Shown here: in pieces, positions 1 through 7,776 of the stretch
How the letters are laid out: each line of letters opens with the position of its first letter
Numbering within the stretch: position 1 is the stretch's first letter
Origin: Duganella sp. CF458
GTDB taxonomy: Bacteria > Pseudomonadota > Gammaproteobacteria > Burkholderiales > Burkholderiaceae_D
NCBI RefSeq assembly: GCF_900113115.1
Contig: NZ_FOOF01000016.1
Span: forward strand, 1 to 64,000
Reading direction: 5' to 3'
Length of the DNA stretch: 64,000 bases
Made by a program: the position numbers and the translations under genes
Notes under the pieces: model-generated
The model's input: the letters and a program-made list of their open reading frames with translations, nothing else
Databases searched by the model: none
Told to the model about the DNA's origin: nothing

Positions 1-18
1 TTGATTCTCAGGTAGGAA

Positions 19-649
19 ATGACGGGATGTCAGGATAACATTCGGCCGACCGCCCCGGTTGATGCTTCGGGGCGGTATTTCAGCAGCCTGCTAGCGGAAA
101 AATGCATGGAGTCGCAGGGTTTCACTGAGAAGTTTGGTGAGGGTAGTCAAAGTGAATGCAGGTACTACTCTTTTGTCGAGACAAGGAAATATTTTTCGGG
201 AGAGCAGATTGAGGCTTTGGACCGAGCCTGTGCTCCAAGTGCACCGGTTCCGATTCCCAGCGTTGAAAAGAGACTTAATAGTCCCTATTGCAGGGTCAAG
301 GAGTATCGCGAATATCCACAATGCCTGCCGGTCGTCCCGTTGGGTGTGAAATCGAACCCGTACGCAGCGAGTCGTCCCGAATCTGTCCCCCTGCACCCCT
401 AACTCACCGGTCCGCCAACCCAGCGTTGAAAAGCGTCTGAACGGCCCCTATTGCAAGAACATGACATACCGCGAGTATTCGCAATGCCAGCCGATTGTCA
501 CTTCAGATATGAAATGGAGCGCCCGTGCGGCGTCGCGCCCCCCAAACGTCCCGGAGTATCCGGTGCCAAATGAGCTGACGCAGAAGGTACAAAAAGATAA
601 CAACGAACAGATGAATAAAATGCGGCAAATCATGCAGAAGAATAAGTGA
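19..649 (+). pseudogene. frameshifted hypothetical gene with two 54-residue tandem repeats
   Basis: Read from ATG 19 the frame ends at TAA 400-402 after 127 residues. The +2 frame is then open from about 350 to 649 and continues the same protein: unit 1 (Cys at 229, then PSVEKRLNSPYC and YREYPQC) and unit 2 (Cys at 392, then PSVEKRLNGPYC and YREYSQC) align without gaps over about 50 residues. The unit starts are 163 nt apart, one more than 54 codons, so a single extra base explains the break; the C5 run at 387-391 is the likeliest place. With one C removed the product would be about 210 residues with a Lys/Gln-rich tail. No signal peptide or known domain was recognised. It could also be expressed as a short one-repeat protein, or the extra C could be a sequencing error. 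Confidence 0.6.
229..553 (+). repeat. tandem coding repeat, two 162-nt units
   Basis: Unit 1 runs about 229-390 and unit 2 about 392-553. They share Cys-x-Pro, PSVEKRLN-PYC, YREY-QC and AASRP at identical columns in translation, although the reading frame shifts by one base between them. The DNA has diverged at many third positions, so the duplication is old, while the frame break is a single-base event. Confidence 0.7.
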
Positions 650-665
650 AAACTATTGTGTTCAC

Positions 666-705
666 GTCACTCGAAGATTTGCCATGTCACTCAAAGATTG
701 ACCAT
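666..705 (+). repeat. two abutting 20-bp direct repeats
   Basis: GTCACTCGAAGATTTGCCAT (666-685) is followed directly by GTCACTCAAAGATTGACCAT (686-705), with three mismatches. The surrounding 650-927 stretch holds no convincing gene (the open frame at 656-919 lacks coding character). Clustered short direct repeats of this kind occur near the ends of IS21-type elements, so this may be a remnant of an element end, but no transposase is present and the assignment is weak. Confidence 0.35.
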
Positions 706-927
706 TTTTTCCGGTCAGCCGCCTTTGAATGATCCCGCGCCAGAAGGCTACTTCGATTTAGCGTTAGGCATGGTGTGGCGAGCGGCGACCGGGTCTTTCC
801 AGGCCCGTCATCGTCGATCAGGGCTTCGGATTAGCATGAAAACTAAATGGCATTGCCCCTCCCATTTTCTCCTTCAGTTACCTGGTTGGCACCGTCTTCT
901 ATCGGTGCGGGTTGTGTAGGCAGCGTT

Positions 928-1149
928 ATGAAAATCATTGAACAAGTGAACTCAAGTTATACACTTTGCGAAGATGATGACGGCACTTATCTAATGACCG
1001 TGGTAGTTCCTGCGGCAGGTGCGGCGTGGGCGGTATTTGAGAAAGAATACCGTCTCAGCATATATGAAAGATTCTTGGTTCGACTTTTCCCAAGCAAAAT
1101 TAAGAAGCTCGCGACACGAATCCTATTGGAAGAGCAGAAACTGCGGTGA
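928..1149 (+). CDS. small hypothetical protein (73 aa)
   Basis: The product begins MKIIEQVNSSYTLCEDDDGTYL and ends in a basic helix-like segment (KIKKLATRILLEEQKLR). An in-frame upstream start at 847 exists, but the residues between 847 and 928 look non-coding, so ATG 928 is preferred; its ribosome binding site is weak. No signal peptide, membrane span or known domain was recognised. It sits alone in AT-richer DNA between the broken repeat gene and the ABC exporter. The following stretch up to 1319 shows nothing beyond an 11-bp direct repeat (1141-1151 and 1191-1201). Confidence 0.5.
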   Translation: MKIIEQVNSSYTLCEDDDGTYLMTVVVPAAGAAWAVFEKEYRLSIYERFLVRLFPSKIKKLATRILLEEQKLR

Positions 1150-1319
1150 TCTGCCTGGATGCGGTCTGAGAGTCTATCAAGTAGCATTCGCTGCGGTGAT
1201 CCCCGGGTTGGACGAATTCGATTTCGCGTCTGAATGCCATGTAGTAGCAAGATTGTCGCGCCAGCCGCTATGTCCGTTTCCGCACTGAGCGGCTTCATGC
1301 TGAGTCGTATGCTCTGGCT

Positions 1320-3155
1320 ATGAAGATGACAGCCGATACCTCTGCAGCCTCAGAAGATCCAGCAGTGCCCGGAAAGCGGCGCCGTGTGCCCCCCTTATCG
1401 CTGGCCGCCTGGAAACAGTTTGTCAGCGTGGCCAAGCCCTATTGGCTCGGGAATGAGAAGAAGACAGCCTGGGGCTTGTTGGTGCTGTTGATCGTGCTGA
1501 TGCTCGCCGAAACCCAGCTTGCTGTGATGCTGAACAACCAGTCGGGAGAGATGACCTCGGCGCTCGCGGGCCGTGATGGTGATCGTTTCTGGAAATCGGT
1601 GCGGGCCTGCCTGCTCATTCTGGTATTCGCAGTGCCCATCTATGCCTTCTATTACTACATGCGGGACATGTTCGCCAACCAGTGGCGGCGTTGGCTCACG
1701 GGGCGCTTCCTCGACGGTTATCTTCAGGGACGCAAATATTATGCGCTGACGGCGGAAAGTGAGATCGACAATCCGGACCAGCGTATCAGTGAAGACATCA
1801 ACACCTTCACAGGCCGGTCCATTCATTTCCTGCTGATCTTCCTAGGTTCGATCATGCAGCTGGTTGCGTTCAGCGCCGTGCTGTGGTCGATTTCGCATTT
1901 GCTGGTTGGCGTACTAGCGGTGTATGCGCTGACAGGTACCGTTGTTGCGCTTTATGTGTTCGGCAATCCGCTGATCCGGCTCAATTTCTGGCAACTGCGG
2001 CGCGAGGCGGATTTCCGCTTCGGCCTGATGCGCTTGCGTGAGAACGCCGAATCGATTGCCTTTTACCGGGGCGAGGCGCAGGAGCGTGCTTTCATCGACA
2101 CCAAGTTCGACAAGGTGTTTCACAATTTCAGCAGGCTGATCAAAAAGCAGCGAATGCTGAACTTGTTCCAACGTACTTTCAGCCAACTGACCTTGGTGCT
2201 GCCGGGGATGATCCTCGCAGACGGTGTGCTGTCCGGCGAGTTGGAAGTAGGGCGGGCAATTCAGGCGGCAGGTGCATTCACTGCGGTACTCGGCGCCGTG
2301 GGCGTTATCGTCGACAACTTTGAAAGCCTGAGCCGTTTCGTTGCTGGCACCGAGCGTCTGCAGACGTTGTCGAGGCTGGTCCTGCCTGCGGCCGAAGGCG
2401 AGCCGCTTGCCGACAGCAAGAGCTCGCGGATCCTCATGCGGCCCGGCAAGCAGATTTCTGTGGATGCCTTGACGGTGTGTCCGCCCCAATCCGAACGGGT
2501 GCTGGTCAAGGACTTGTCGTTTGAGTTGGCGCCGGGCGACGCCTTGCTGATCACGGGCGATAGCGGTTGCGGCAAGAGCTCGCTGTTGCGTGCGATTGCC
2601 GGACTCTGGGATACCGGCAGCGGCTTGATACACCATCCACCGTTGGAAGATTTCTTCTTCCTCCCCCAGCAGCCGTATCTACAGCATGGCACCTTGCGCA
2701 GCCAGCTTATCTACCCAAGCGTGCAGACCAGCTTGAGCGACGAACAGCTGCTGGAGATTCTAGAAAGGGTTCATCTGCCGGATCTTGTTGACCGGGTCGG
2801 CGGCCTGGATGCGGTCCAGGACTGGGAAAAGCTGCTCTCCGTTGGCGAGCAACAGCGGCTGGCCTTTGGCCGCGTGCTGGTGCATGAGCCGAGCATCGTG
2901 ATCCTGGACGAAGCAACCAGTGCGCTGGACAGTGGCAACGAAGCCTCGCTATACAAAAGCCTGCGTGAAACCGGCGCCACCTTGATCAGCATCGCCCACC
3001 GGGCGGCTGTGCGCCGCCACCATACGCATGTGCTGCGACTAACGGGCGATGGCGGATGGGATCTACGCGAGGTGGCTAGGCCGCTGGACGTAAAAGGCCC
3101 TGCCGCGGACGTTATTCCCCTTCAAGCTCGCCAGGAAGTCGATGAATGCGGATGA
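1320..3155 (+). CDS. SbmA/BacA- or YddA-type ABC transporter, fused permease and ATPase
   Basis: A 611-residue half-transporter. The N-terminal half carries membrane helices (for example AWGLLVLLIVLMLAETQLAV and LLILVFAVPIYAFYYY) in the SbmA/BacA-like fold, and the C-terminal half is a nucleotide-binding domain. Walker A is GDSGCGKSS near residues 413-421, the signature is SVGEQQR (about 507) and Walker B is IVILDEATSALD (about 525). The VGEQQ form instead of LSGGQ is normal for this family. Such proteins act as homodimers in the inner membrane and move peptides, vitamins or lipids; the substrate here is unknown. ATG 1320 and ATG 1326 are both possible starts, neither with a strong ribosome site. 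The 3' end overlaps the convergent small gene at 3112-3333 by 44 nt. Confidence 0.88.
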   Translation: MKMTADTSAASEDPAVPGKRRRVPPLSLAAWKQFVSVAKPYWLGNEKKTAWGLLVLLIVLMLAETQLAVMLNNQSGEMTSALAGRDGDRFWKSVRACLLILVFAVPIYAFYYYMRDMFANQWRRWLTGRFLDGYLQGRKYYALTAESEIDNPDQRISEDINTFTGRSIHFLLIFLGSIMQLVAFSAVLWSISHLLVGVLAVYALTGTVVALYVFGNPLIRLNFWQLRREADFRFGLMRLRENAESIAFYRGEAQERAFIDTKFDKVFHNFSRLIKKQRMLNLFQRTFSQLTLVLPGMILADGVLSGELEVGRAIQAAGAFTAVLGAVGVIVDNFESLSRFVAGTERLQTLSRLVLPAAEGEPLADSKSSRILMRPGKQISVDALTVCPPQSERVLVKDLSFELAPGDALLITGDSGCGKSSLLRAIAGLWDTGSGLIHHPPLEDFFFLPQQPYLQHGTLRSQLIYPSVQTSLSDEQLLEILERVHLPDLVDRVGGLDAVQDWEKLLSVGEQQRLAFGRVLVHEPSIVILDEATSALDSGNEASLYKSLRETGATLISIAHRAAVRRHHTHVLRLTGDGGWDLREVARPLDVKGPAADVIPLQARQEVDECG

Positions 3156-3333
3156 TTTGAAAGTTGTACTGCTCCGCAGCCAGAGGGCCGCCTCCATTGT
3201 TCAATTGCTGTTGCCTAAGGTAATCACTAACCAGCATGGCCGCGCCTTGCTCCGTCAGCATACCCGCTGAATCTGCCGTTATTTGATGCTCAGACCGGTC
3301 GGCACTCCGGTAAGCAATAACCCAAGTAGACAC
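3112..3333 (-). CDS. small hypothetical protein (73 aa), GTG start
   Basis: The product begins MSTWVIAYRSADRSEH and contains an amphipathic Gln-rich segment. The start is GTG (complement 3331-3333) with a purine-rich site, GGAAAGAG, just upstream. Composition looks protein-like rather than a shadow of the ABC gene, and most of it lies beyond the ABC stop, although its last 44 nt overlap that gene in the opposite direction. No family was recognised. Moderate confidence because it is short and unsupported by neighbours. Confidence 0.45.
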   Translation of the reverse strand: MSTWVIAYRSADRSEHQITADSAGMLTEQGAAMLVSDYLRQQQLNNGGGPLAAEQYNFQIIRIHRLPGELEGE

Positions 3334-3517
3334 CCGCTTCTCTTTCCATGTACTTATAAGGGAATCCCGTATGTTATCAAAGTTATGCGTATTGTTGCAC
3401 TCGTTTGCTCAGATCGCCTTGTGAACTTTCCTAATTGCAAATTTAATTGTCGCCAAATTTAACACCTTTCATGCGTGAAGTTGGGGTAACTCAGCGTAAT
3501 CAGATACTTATATGGTA

Positions 3518-3531
3518 GGCACGGTTGATGC
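3518..3531 (+). promoter_or_regulatory. sigma-54 (RpoN) -24/-12 promoter for the PEP-CTERM gene
   Basis: TAGGCACGGTTGATGCTT carries GG at 3518-3519 and GC at 3530-3531 separated by exactly ten bases, and matches GGCACG-N4-(T)TGC well. A start about 12 nt downstream would give a leader of some 33 nt to ATG 3576. PEP-CTERM genes are often controlled by the sigma-54 activator PrsR of exosortase loci. Upstream, 3334-3517 holds no gene but has a 9-bp direct repeat, CAAATTTAA, at 3438-3446 and 3454-3462, which could be activator binding DNA. Confidence 0.55.
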
Positions 3532-3575
3532 TTCGTTCAGGTTGTAGTTTCCTTAACCAAATTATGGAGCGCGAT

Positions 3576-3971
3576 ATGAAAGCTAATACGCTGTTCAAGT
3601 CTTGCCTGCTGGCCTGCTCCGTTCTGGCGGGTGCACAAGCGATTGCCGGTCCCGGCACCGTAAACAGTATTGAATTCAGCTTCATGAGCTATAGCAGCAC
3701 CGCTTCACAATCTTTCAGCAATCAGCCGTTGCCAAGTTTCGACATCATTCCAACGCCCTCGGTTACGCCCATTCCGTCCCCACAGGAAATTCTTCCAGTC
3801 GTTGAGGTTTACCTGCCTTCGACGAATGCCCAAACCGACGCACCTGCAGTGATCACCGCGCCGGATACGCCGCAGGCGGCATTGGCCGTCCCGGAACCGG
3901 GAACCTTGGCTTTGCTGGGTTTGGGCTGCGTTTTGCTGTGCCTGCGTCGCCGGGAGGGTTCCCATGGTTAA
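3576..3971 (+). CDS. PEP-CTERM sorting domain protein
   Basis: A 131-residue exported protein. Residues 1-24 form a signal peptide (basic start, then LLACSVLAGAQAIA). The middle is low-complexity, rich in Ser, Pro and Thr. The C terminus is a textbook PEP-CTERM signal: VPEPGTLALLGLG at about 105, a hydrophobic helix, then LRRR. Such proteins are handled by an EpsH-type exosortase, usually with exopolysaccharide production; no exosortase lies in this window. ATG 3576 is chosen over ATG 3525 because GGAG sits seven bases upstream, the signal peptide starts there, and 3525 falls inside the putative sigma-54 promoter. The 3' end overlaps the CAP-domain gene by 8 nt, implying coupled translation. 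Confidence 0.85.
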   Translation: MKANTLFKSCLLACSVLAGAQAIAGPGTVNSIEFSFMSYSSTASQSFSNQPLPSFDIIPTPSVTPIPSPQEILPVVEVYLPSTNAQTDAPAVITAPDTPQAALAVPEPGTLALLGLGCVLLCLRRREGSHG

Positions 3972-5001
3972 ATCCCGTGGGTATGCAGCACTGGTAGTTA
4001 CATTGTTACTGGCGGCATGTGGCGGAGGCGGGTCGGGGGGCTCGCCGGTTGCGTCCAACAATCCGCCGACAAGCCTACCGGCCCCACTGGAAGGGAACAT
4101 CGTCACCACGGTTCCCACCCCAACTTATCCCGCCGGCAGCGGCAATCTCAGTATCTTCAATGCCATCAACGCCTTGCGCAGCAAGATAGGCTCCGGGCTG
4201 TTGGCCCAGAGCCTGTTGCTGGACAAGTCGGCGGGGGCCCACTGGAGCTACATCAACCAGAACGGCATCAGCGAACTGCATGGCGAAACGGCCGGCAAGC
4301 CGGGATATACGGGCGGGCGTGCCGGGGACAGGATTGCGGCGGCAGGTTATTCCGCCTCGGTCTCGGGGGAGGCGATCTACAGCACGGTCGGTACCGACAA
4401 GTACCTGACTTGTGTTGCGGAGTGGGCCAATTCGGTTTACCACGCGGCCCTGCTGTTTGCCAGCACGATCGATATCGGCATTGCTGCAAACAACTTCAAT
4501 CCGGTCGAGGGCGCATCAACGCTCTGCGTCGTGGACGTCGCTACGAGTACAACGCAATCGGCGCAGTTGCCGGGGGCAGGCAGTATTCGTGCGTATCCAT
4601 ACGCAAACCAGACGGATGTACCGTTCGTGTTCTTCAATCGCACGGAAACGCCGACGCCTGTGCCGGATCTGGTCGAAGCGGGTACGCCGGTAACGGTCAG
4701 CTTCGAAACCCGGGGCATGGCCGTGACCGCGCCGATTGCGATCAGCCAGTTCAGCCTGACGCCTGCCGGTGGCACGGTAGTCGACGCCCGCATCCTGGTG
4801 AACAAAGGCGGCAAGCTTGGCCCGGTCATCACGACCAACGGCCCGGCTTTGACGGACGACGGCAATATGCAAGGCTTCACCGCTACGCTGGTTCCGGTAC
4901 AGCGGCTCAAGCCAAGCACAGTGTACAGCGTGGCCTTGATCGCCATGGCGGACGGAAAGACCATCAACAAGTCCTGGACGTTCACAACCGCCGCGCAGTA
5001 A
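3964..5001 (+). CDS. CAP (SCP/PR1) domain lipoprotein
   Basis: The 345-residue product has a lipoprotein signal with lipobox LLAAC (Cys19) followed by a Gly/Ser-rich linker. A CAP-superfamily domain follows (about residues 60-190): LSIFNAINALRSKIG, SAGAHWSYINQNG, the His of SELHGE, and AGYSASVSGEAI. Then comes a beta-rich region of about 120 residues ending in a strand-like TVYSVALIA segment, resembling an Ig-like or Big-type module. Bacterial CAP proteins are secreted and of mostly unknown function; some bind lipids or act on cell-wall material. The 8-nt overlap with the PEP-CTERM gene suggests the two act together in the envelope. A hairpin terminator follows 14 nt after the stop. Confidence 0.78.
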   Translation: MVKSRGYAALVVTLLLAACGGGGSGGSPVASNNPPTSLPAPLEGNIVTTVPTPTYPAGSGNLSIFNAINALRSKIGSGLLAQSLLLDKSAGAHWSYINQNGISELHGETAGKPGYTGGRAGDRIAAAGYSASVSGEAIYSTVGTDKYLTCVAEWANSVYHAALLFASTIDIGIAANNFNPVEGASTLCVVDVATSTTQSAQLPGAGSIRAYPYANQTDVPFVFFNRTETPTPVPDLVEAGTPVTVSFETRGMAVTAPIAISQFSLTPAGGTVVDARILVNKGGKLGPVITTNGPALTDDGNMQGFTATLVPVQRLKPSTVYSVALIAMADGKTINKSWTFTTAAQ

Positions 5002-5014
5002 TGCTATAGAACCG

Positions 5015-5049
5015 GGGTCGGCTATCCACGAGGATTTGCCGACCCTTTT
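5015..5049 (+). terminator. rho-independent terminator after the CAP gene
   Basis: GGGTCGGC (5015-5022) pairs perfectly with GCCGACCC (5038-5045) around a 15-nt loop and is followed by TTTT. It lies between convergent genes and may also serve the minus-strand reductase ending at 5054. Confidence 0.65.
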
Positions 5050-5053
5050 CAAT

Positions 5054-6124
5054 TCACTTCGGGCGAGGAGACCTCAGGCCATCGTCAGGGCGAGGGAGTG
5101 TGCCCGCGCGCAGCATCCGGACGGCATGTGCGACGGCACGTGCGACGTTGCGGACCTCCTCCTGGAAGTCTTCGTCCTTGTCCATGGTGTCGTGGCTGGT
5201 CGCATAGGGTTCGTAATAGCCCAGATAGCGGTCAAGTCGTGCCTGTGCACCGGCATCGATTAACTTCATCCAGTCGAGCCAGTCGGAGAGATTGCGTCGT
5301 ACGCTTTCGATTCCGGCGACGTCGCCGTGCACCACCAGGCCGTAGGCTCGCCCGGCCAGGTGCTTCGGATAGGGCCAGCCGGCCAGTTCGAGCGCCTTGG
5401 CTTCCTCTGCTTTCTTTCCGTGCGTGCTGGTTGGATCCGGATTGCCGCCGTCAGCACACACCAGGCGGTCGATCATCAGTTTCAGTACAGAAGGCGCCTG
5501 GTACCAATACACAGGGGTGAAGATGATGACCCCGTGGGCGGATACCCACTGCTCATAGATCTCGTTCATCCAGTCATTCACCTGGCCGAGGCTGTGATTC
5601 GGGTAGCAGCTACATGGCCAATGGCAAAGCGGCATGGCGGTTGAAACGCAACCCTTGCAAGGGTGGATGTGCAACTCGAATTCGGAGGTAAGGCGGCTCA
5701 GGTCAAGAATATCGGTGCCGATTCCGTCGGCGGCAAGCGTGGCTTCCGCCAGTTTCAGCATGCGCCAGGTCTTGGACATTTCGCCCGGGCAGGTGCCGTC
5801 ATTGCGTGCCGCGCCGCAGATCAGCAAGACGCGTGACGGCGTGGCCGGATCTTTCTGGCGTTGGTCCGCGGCTTGCAAACGGGCCGCGGCGGCCTTCCAT
5901 TCGACTGATAGTTCGTAGCCTGGATCGGCATATCCCGGCCCGGCCGGTTTGGTCAGTGGCGCCTTGCGGCTGTCGTGGAAGTTTTGCCACGCGACCTCCT
6001 CGAGCATCGCCACTTGCTCGCGCACGCCGTCAAAACGAGGATCGGCGAAACTGCGCTGGAAGCGTAAGTGGAACTCGCCACGTTTCAGCTTGGCGGGGGC
6101 TTGGCCTTTGCGGACTTCCGTCAT
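5054..6124 (-). CDS. flavodoxin-fold NAD(P)H-dependent oxidoreductase
   Basis: A 356-residue protein. An N-terminal extension of about 110 residues, rich in charged residues, precedes a flavodoxin/NADPH-dependent FMN reductase domain: VLLICGAARNDGTCPGEMSKT (FMN phosphate loop), then HPCKGCVSTAMPLCHWPCSCYP and the VIIFTPVYWYQAPSVLKLMIDRL segment that contacts the flavin ring in this family. The Cys-rich CKGC...C...CSC region matches the family's isoprenoid-flavin/quinone reductase branch. It probably reduces FMN, quinones or aromatic compounds in the cytosol. It is a single-gene unit, convergent with the CAP gene and divergent from the DUF3079 gene. The N-terminal extension is of unknown role. 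Confidence 0.75.
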   Translation of the reverse strand: MTEVRKGQAPAKLKRGEFHLRFQRSFADPRFDGVREQVAMLEEVAWQNFHDSRKAPLTKPAGPGYADPGYELSVEWKAAAARLQAADQRQKDPATPSRVLLICGAARNDGTCPGEMSKTWRMLKLAEATLAADGIGTDILDLSRLTSEFELHIHPCKGCVSTAMPLCHWPCSCYPNHSLGQVNDWMNEIYEQWVSAHGVIIFTPVYWYQAPSVLKLMIDRLVCADGGNPDPTSTHGKKAEEAKALELAGWPYPKHLAGRAYGLVVHGDVAGIESVRRNLSDWLDWMKLIDAGAQARLDRYLGYYEPYATSHDTMDKDEDFQEEVRNVARAVAHAVRMLRAGTLPRPDDGLRSPRPK

Positions 6125-6260
6125 ATTTGCCTCCTATGCTGGAGAAAATGTGCCACAGGCATCGCAACGGGTCAGTTCGACAGCGAACGGACCACGTAGG
6201 CCAGCCGAAACTTGATCTGGGTTAAGGAATTGCCAGTGGTGGCAAGGCTACGATTGGGGT

Positions 6261-6467
6261 ATGGCAAAGAAGTTTCCCATCATTCCCCTGCATCCTGAGC
6301 GAGTCTGCTGGGGTTGCGACAAGTACTGTCCCACCGATAGCCTTGCGTGCGGCAATGGTTCAGAGCGAACCCAGCATCCCTCGGAGCTGTTTGGTCCCGA
6401 CTGGATGGAGCGGGAGTCGCCGCTTCTCGAACCCCAGGTTGACGCGCCATTGAAGAAATCGGCCTGA
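6261..6467 (+). CDS. DUF3079 family protein
   Basis: The 68-residue product starts MAKKFPIIPLHPERVCWGCDKYC and contains C-x2-C and C-x5-C arrangements followed by HPSELFGPDWME, the recognisable DUF3079 signature. Function is unknown; the cysteines suggest a small metal-binding or redox protein. The ribosome site is unusual: GGGG lies only one base before the ATG. An inverted repeat, TTGCCA-GTGG-TGGCAA (6230-6245), lies 15 nt upstream and could be an operator or leader hairpin. Confidence 0.75.
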   Translation: MAKKFPIIPLHPERVCWGCDKYCPTDSLACGNGSERTQHPSELFGPDWMERESPLLEPQVDAPLKKSA

Positions 6468-6479
6468 CGCAGTCGACCG

Positions 6480-7745
6480 CTACTTCTGCCGCAACTTTTC
6501 TATTGTGGCCACGGCCTGTTCTGTGTCGTGCGGAGGCTTGAGAAACAAGCGCAAGCCTTCGGATACCGGCCCTATCAAGTCGGCGTCAGCCTCCCTGTCA
6601 AAGAAGGAAGACAGTCCGGCTGCGTGATTCAGGACCCGGCGTGCGGGATCTCCCAAAAGGATGGGCGGGAAGGTTGTATCCGATTGTGCAGGCAAGGTCT
6701 GGTCAGCCTCCGCTATGTGGCGAATGGCGCCGCTCTCCGCAAGGAAGGTGAGAAAGCGTTTGCGGACCTGCGGATTCGGTGACTTTGCCGGCAGAACCAG
6801 GACATCGAGCGGCGCGTCTTCGTAGGCTGGCATATCGGGAGAAATGGCCGGGAATGCGAAGAAGCCCATGTCATCGGCTATCGCTTGCGGAAATTTGGCG
6901 GCTATAAAACTCCCCATCAGCATCATGCCGACGTGATTGCGGTACAGGTAGGGCAACACGCGTTCGTGCTCCTGCTCCAAAGTCGTTGGTAGGAAGTAGC
7001 CTTTGCGCAGCAGGCCTCCCCACACGTCGAAGACATGGCGCACCCTGGGGTCGGTAAATGGAACGTCGCCGCGCAGCAGCTTGCGGTGGAACTCAAGACC
7101 GTTGAGCCGCAAGTCGAAGTAATCGAACCAGCCCGCCGCCGGCCAGTTGGCTGAGGCGCCCAAGCCGATCGGCGTAACACCCTGCGCCGACAATCGCTCG
7201 CAGACGTGGAGGAATTCGTCCCACGTCGAAGGAGGCTTGATGCCGAGCCGCTTGAACAGAGATTTGCGGTAGACGAAGCCCCAAGGGTAGTAATACAAAG
7301 GGAATCCATACACTTCGCCATCGATGCGGGTGCCATCGATGGTGACGGGGGAGAACTTCTTCTTTTTCAGTAGGGTGACGGTGTCGGGGTCGAGCGGCGC
7401 GAGAAGCTTGTTTGCGGCAGCGTCGCGCAAGCGTTCACCGGCATACCAGAATGCCACGTCGACCTTGCCGCTTTTCAGGCGCGTCGTAAAATCGCGCTTG
7501 TATTGCTCCTGAGGATAGCCATGTTGTGTTACGTGGACATCGGGGTTAGCTGCAGAGAATTCATTGATGATGCGTAATCAGGCGGTGCGCTGTGCACTAT
7601 GGGAAACGATGTAGTCGATGACGAGTTGCTCGGATGCTGCAGGCGCGGGCGACAGGCAAATCAGGCAACAAAGTATCGCTGCCGCCTGTGTGAATCGGCG
7701 ACGTAGATCGAACCGGAAACTGATCGTGGTCGGGGCTGCCCGCAT
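6480..7745 (-). pseudogene. extracellular sugar-type solute-binding protein, interrupted by an in-frame TGA
   Basis: Reading from ATG (complement 7743-7745) gives a signal peptide (AAAILCCLICLSPAPAAS) and the start of a mature protein, EQLVIDYIVSHSAQRTA, then TGA at complement 7578-7580 (codon 56). The same frame resumes at once with LRIINEFSAANPDVHVTQ and runs to the stop at 6480, giving a normal-length (about 420 residues) family-1 solute-binding protein with PLYYYPWGFVYRKSLFKRLGI and PSTWDEF typical of sugar-binding members. Only the base change to TGA disrupts it. A restart at ATG 7457 would give 325 residues without a signal peptide, so it would be mislocalised. No permease or ATPase lies nearby. 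It could also be a sequencing error. Confidence 0.8.
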
Positions 7746-7776
7746 CAAGTAAGTTTGTGCGTAAAATTGCTTCCTG

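Noticed and set aside
763..769. GTTAGGC, like the R-prime core of integron attC sites
   Set aside because: No matching inverse core (RYYYAAC) within 150 bp and no integrase; a 7-mer is expected by chance. GTTAGGG at 46281-46287 was rejected likewise.
656..919. 87-codon open frame in the gap after the broken repeat gene
   Set aside because: Composition is not protein-like (many Trp, His, Arg, Cys) and there is no ribosome site.
1141..1201. 11-bp direct repeat CTGCGGTGATC, 50 nt apart
   Set aside because: Too short and isolated to support an element or operator.
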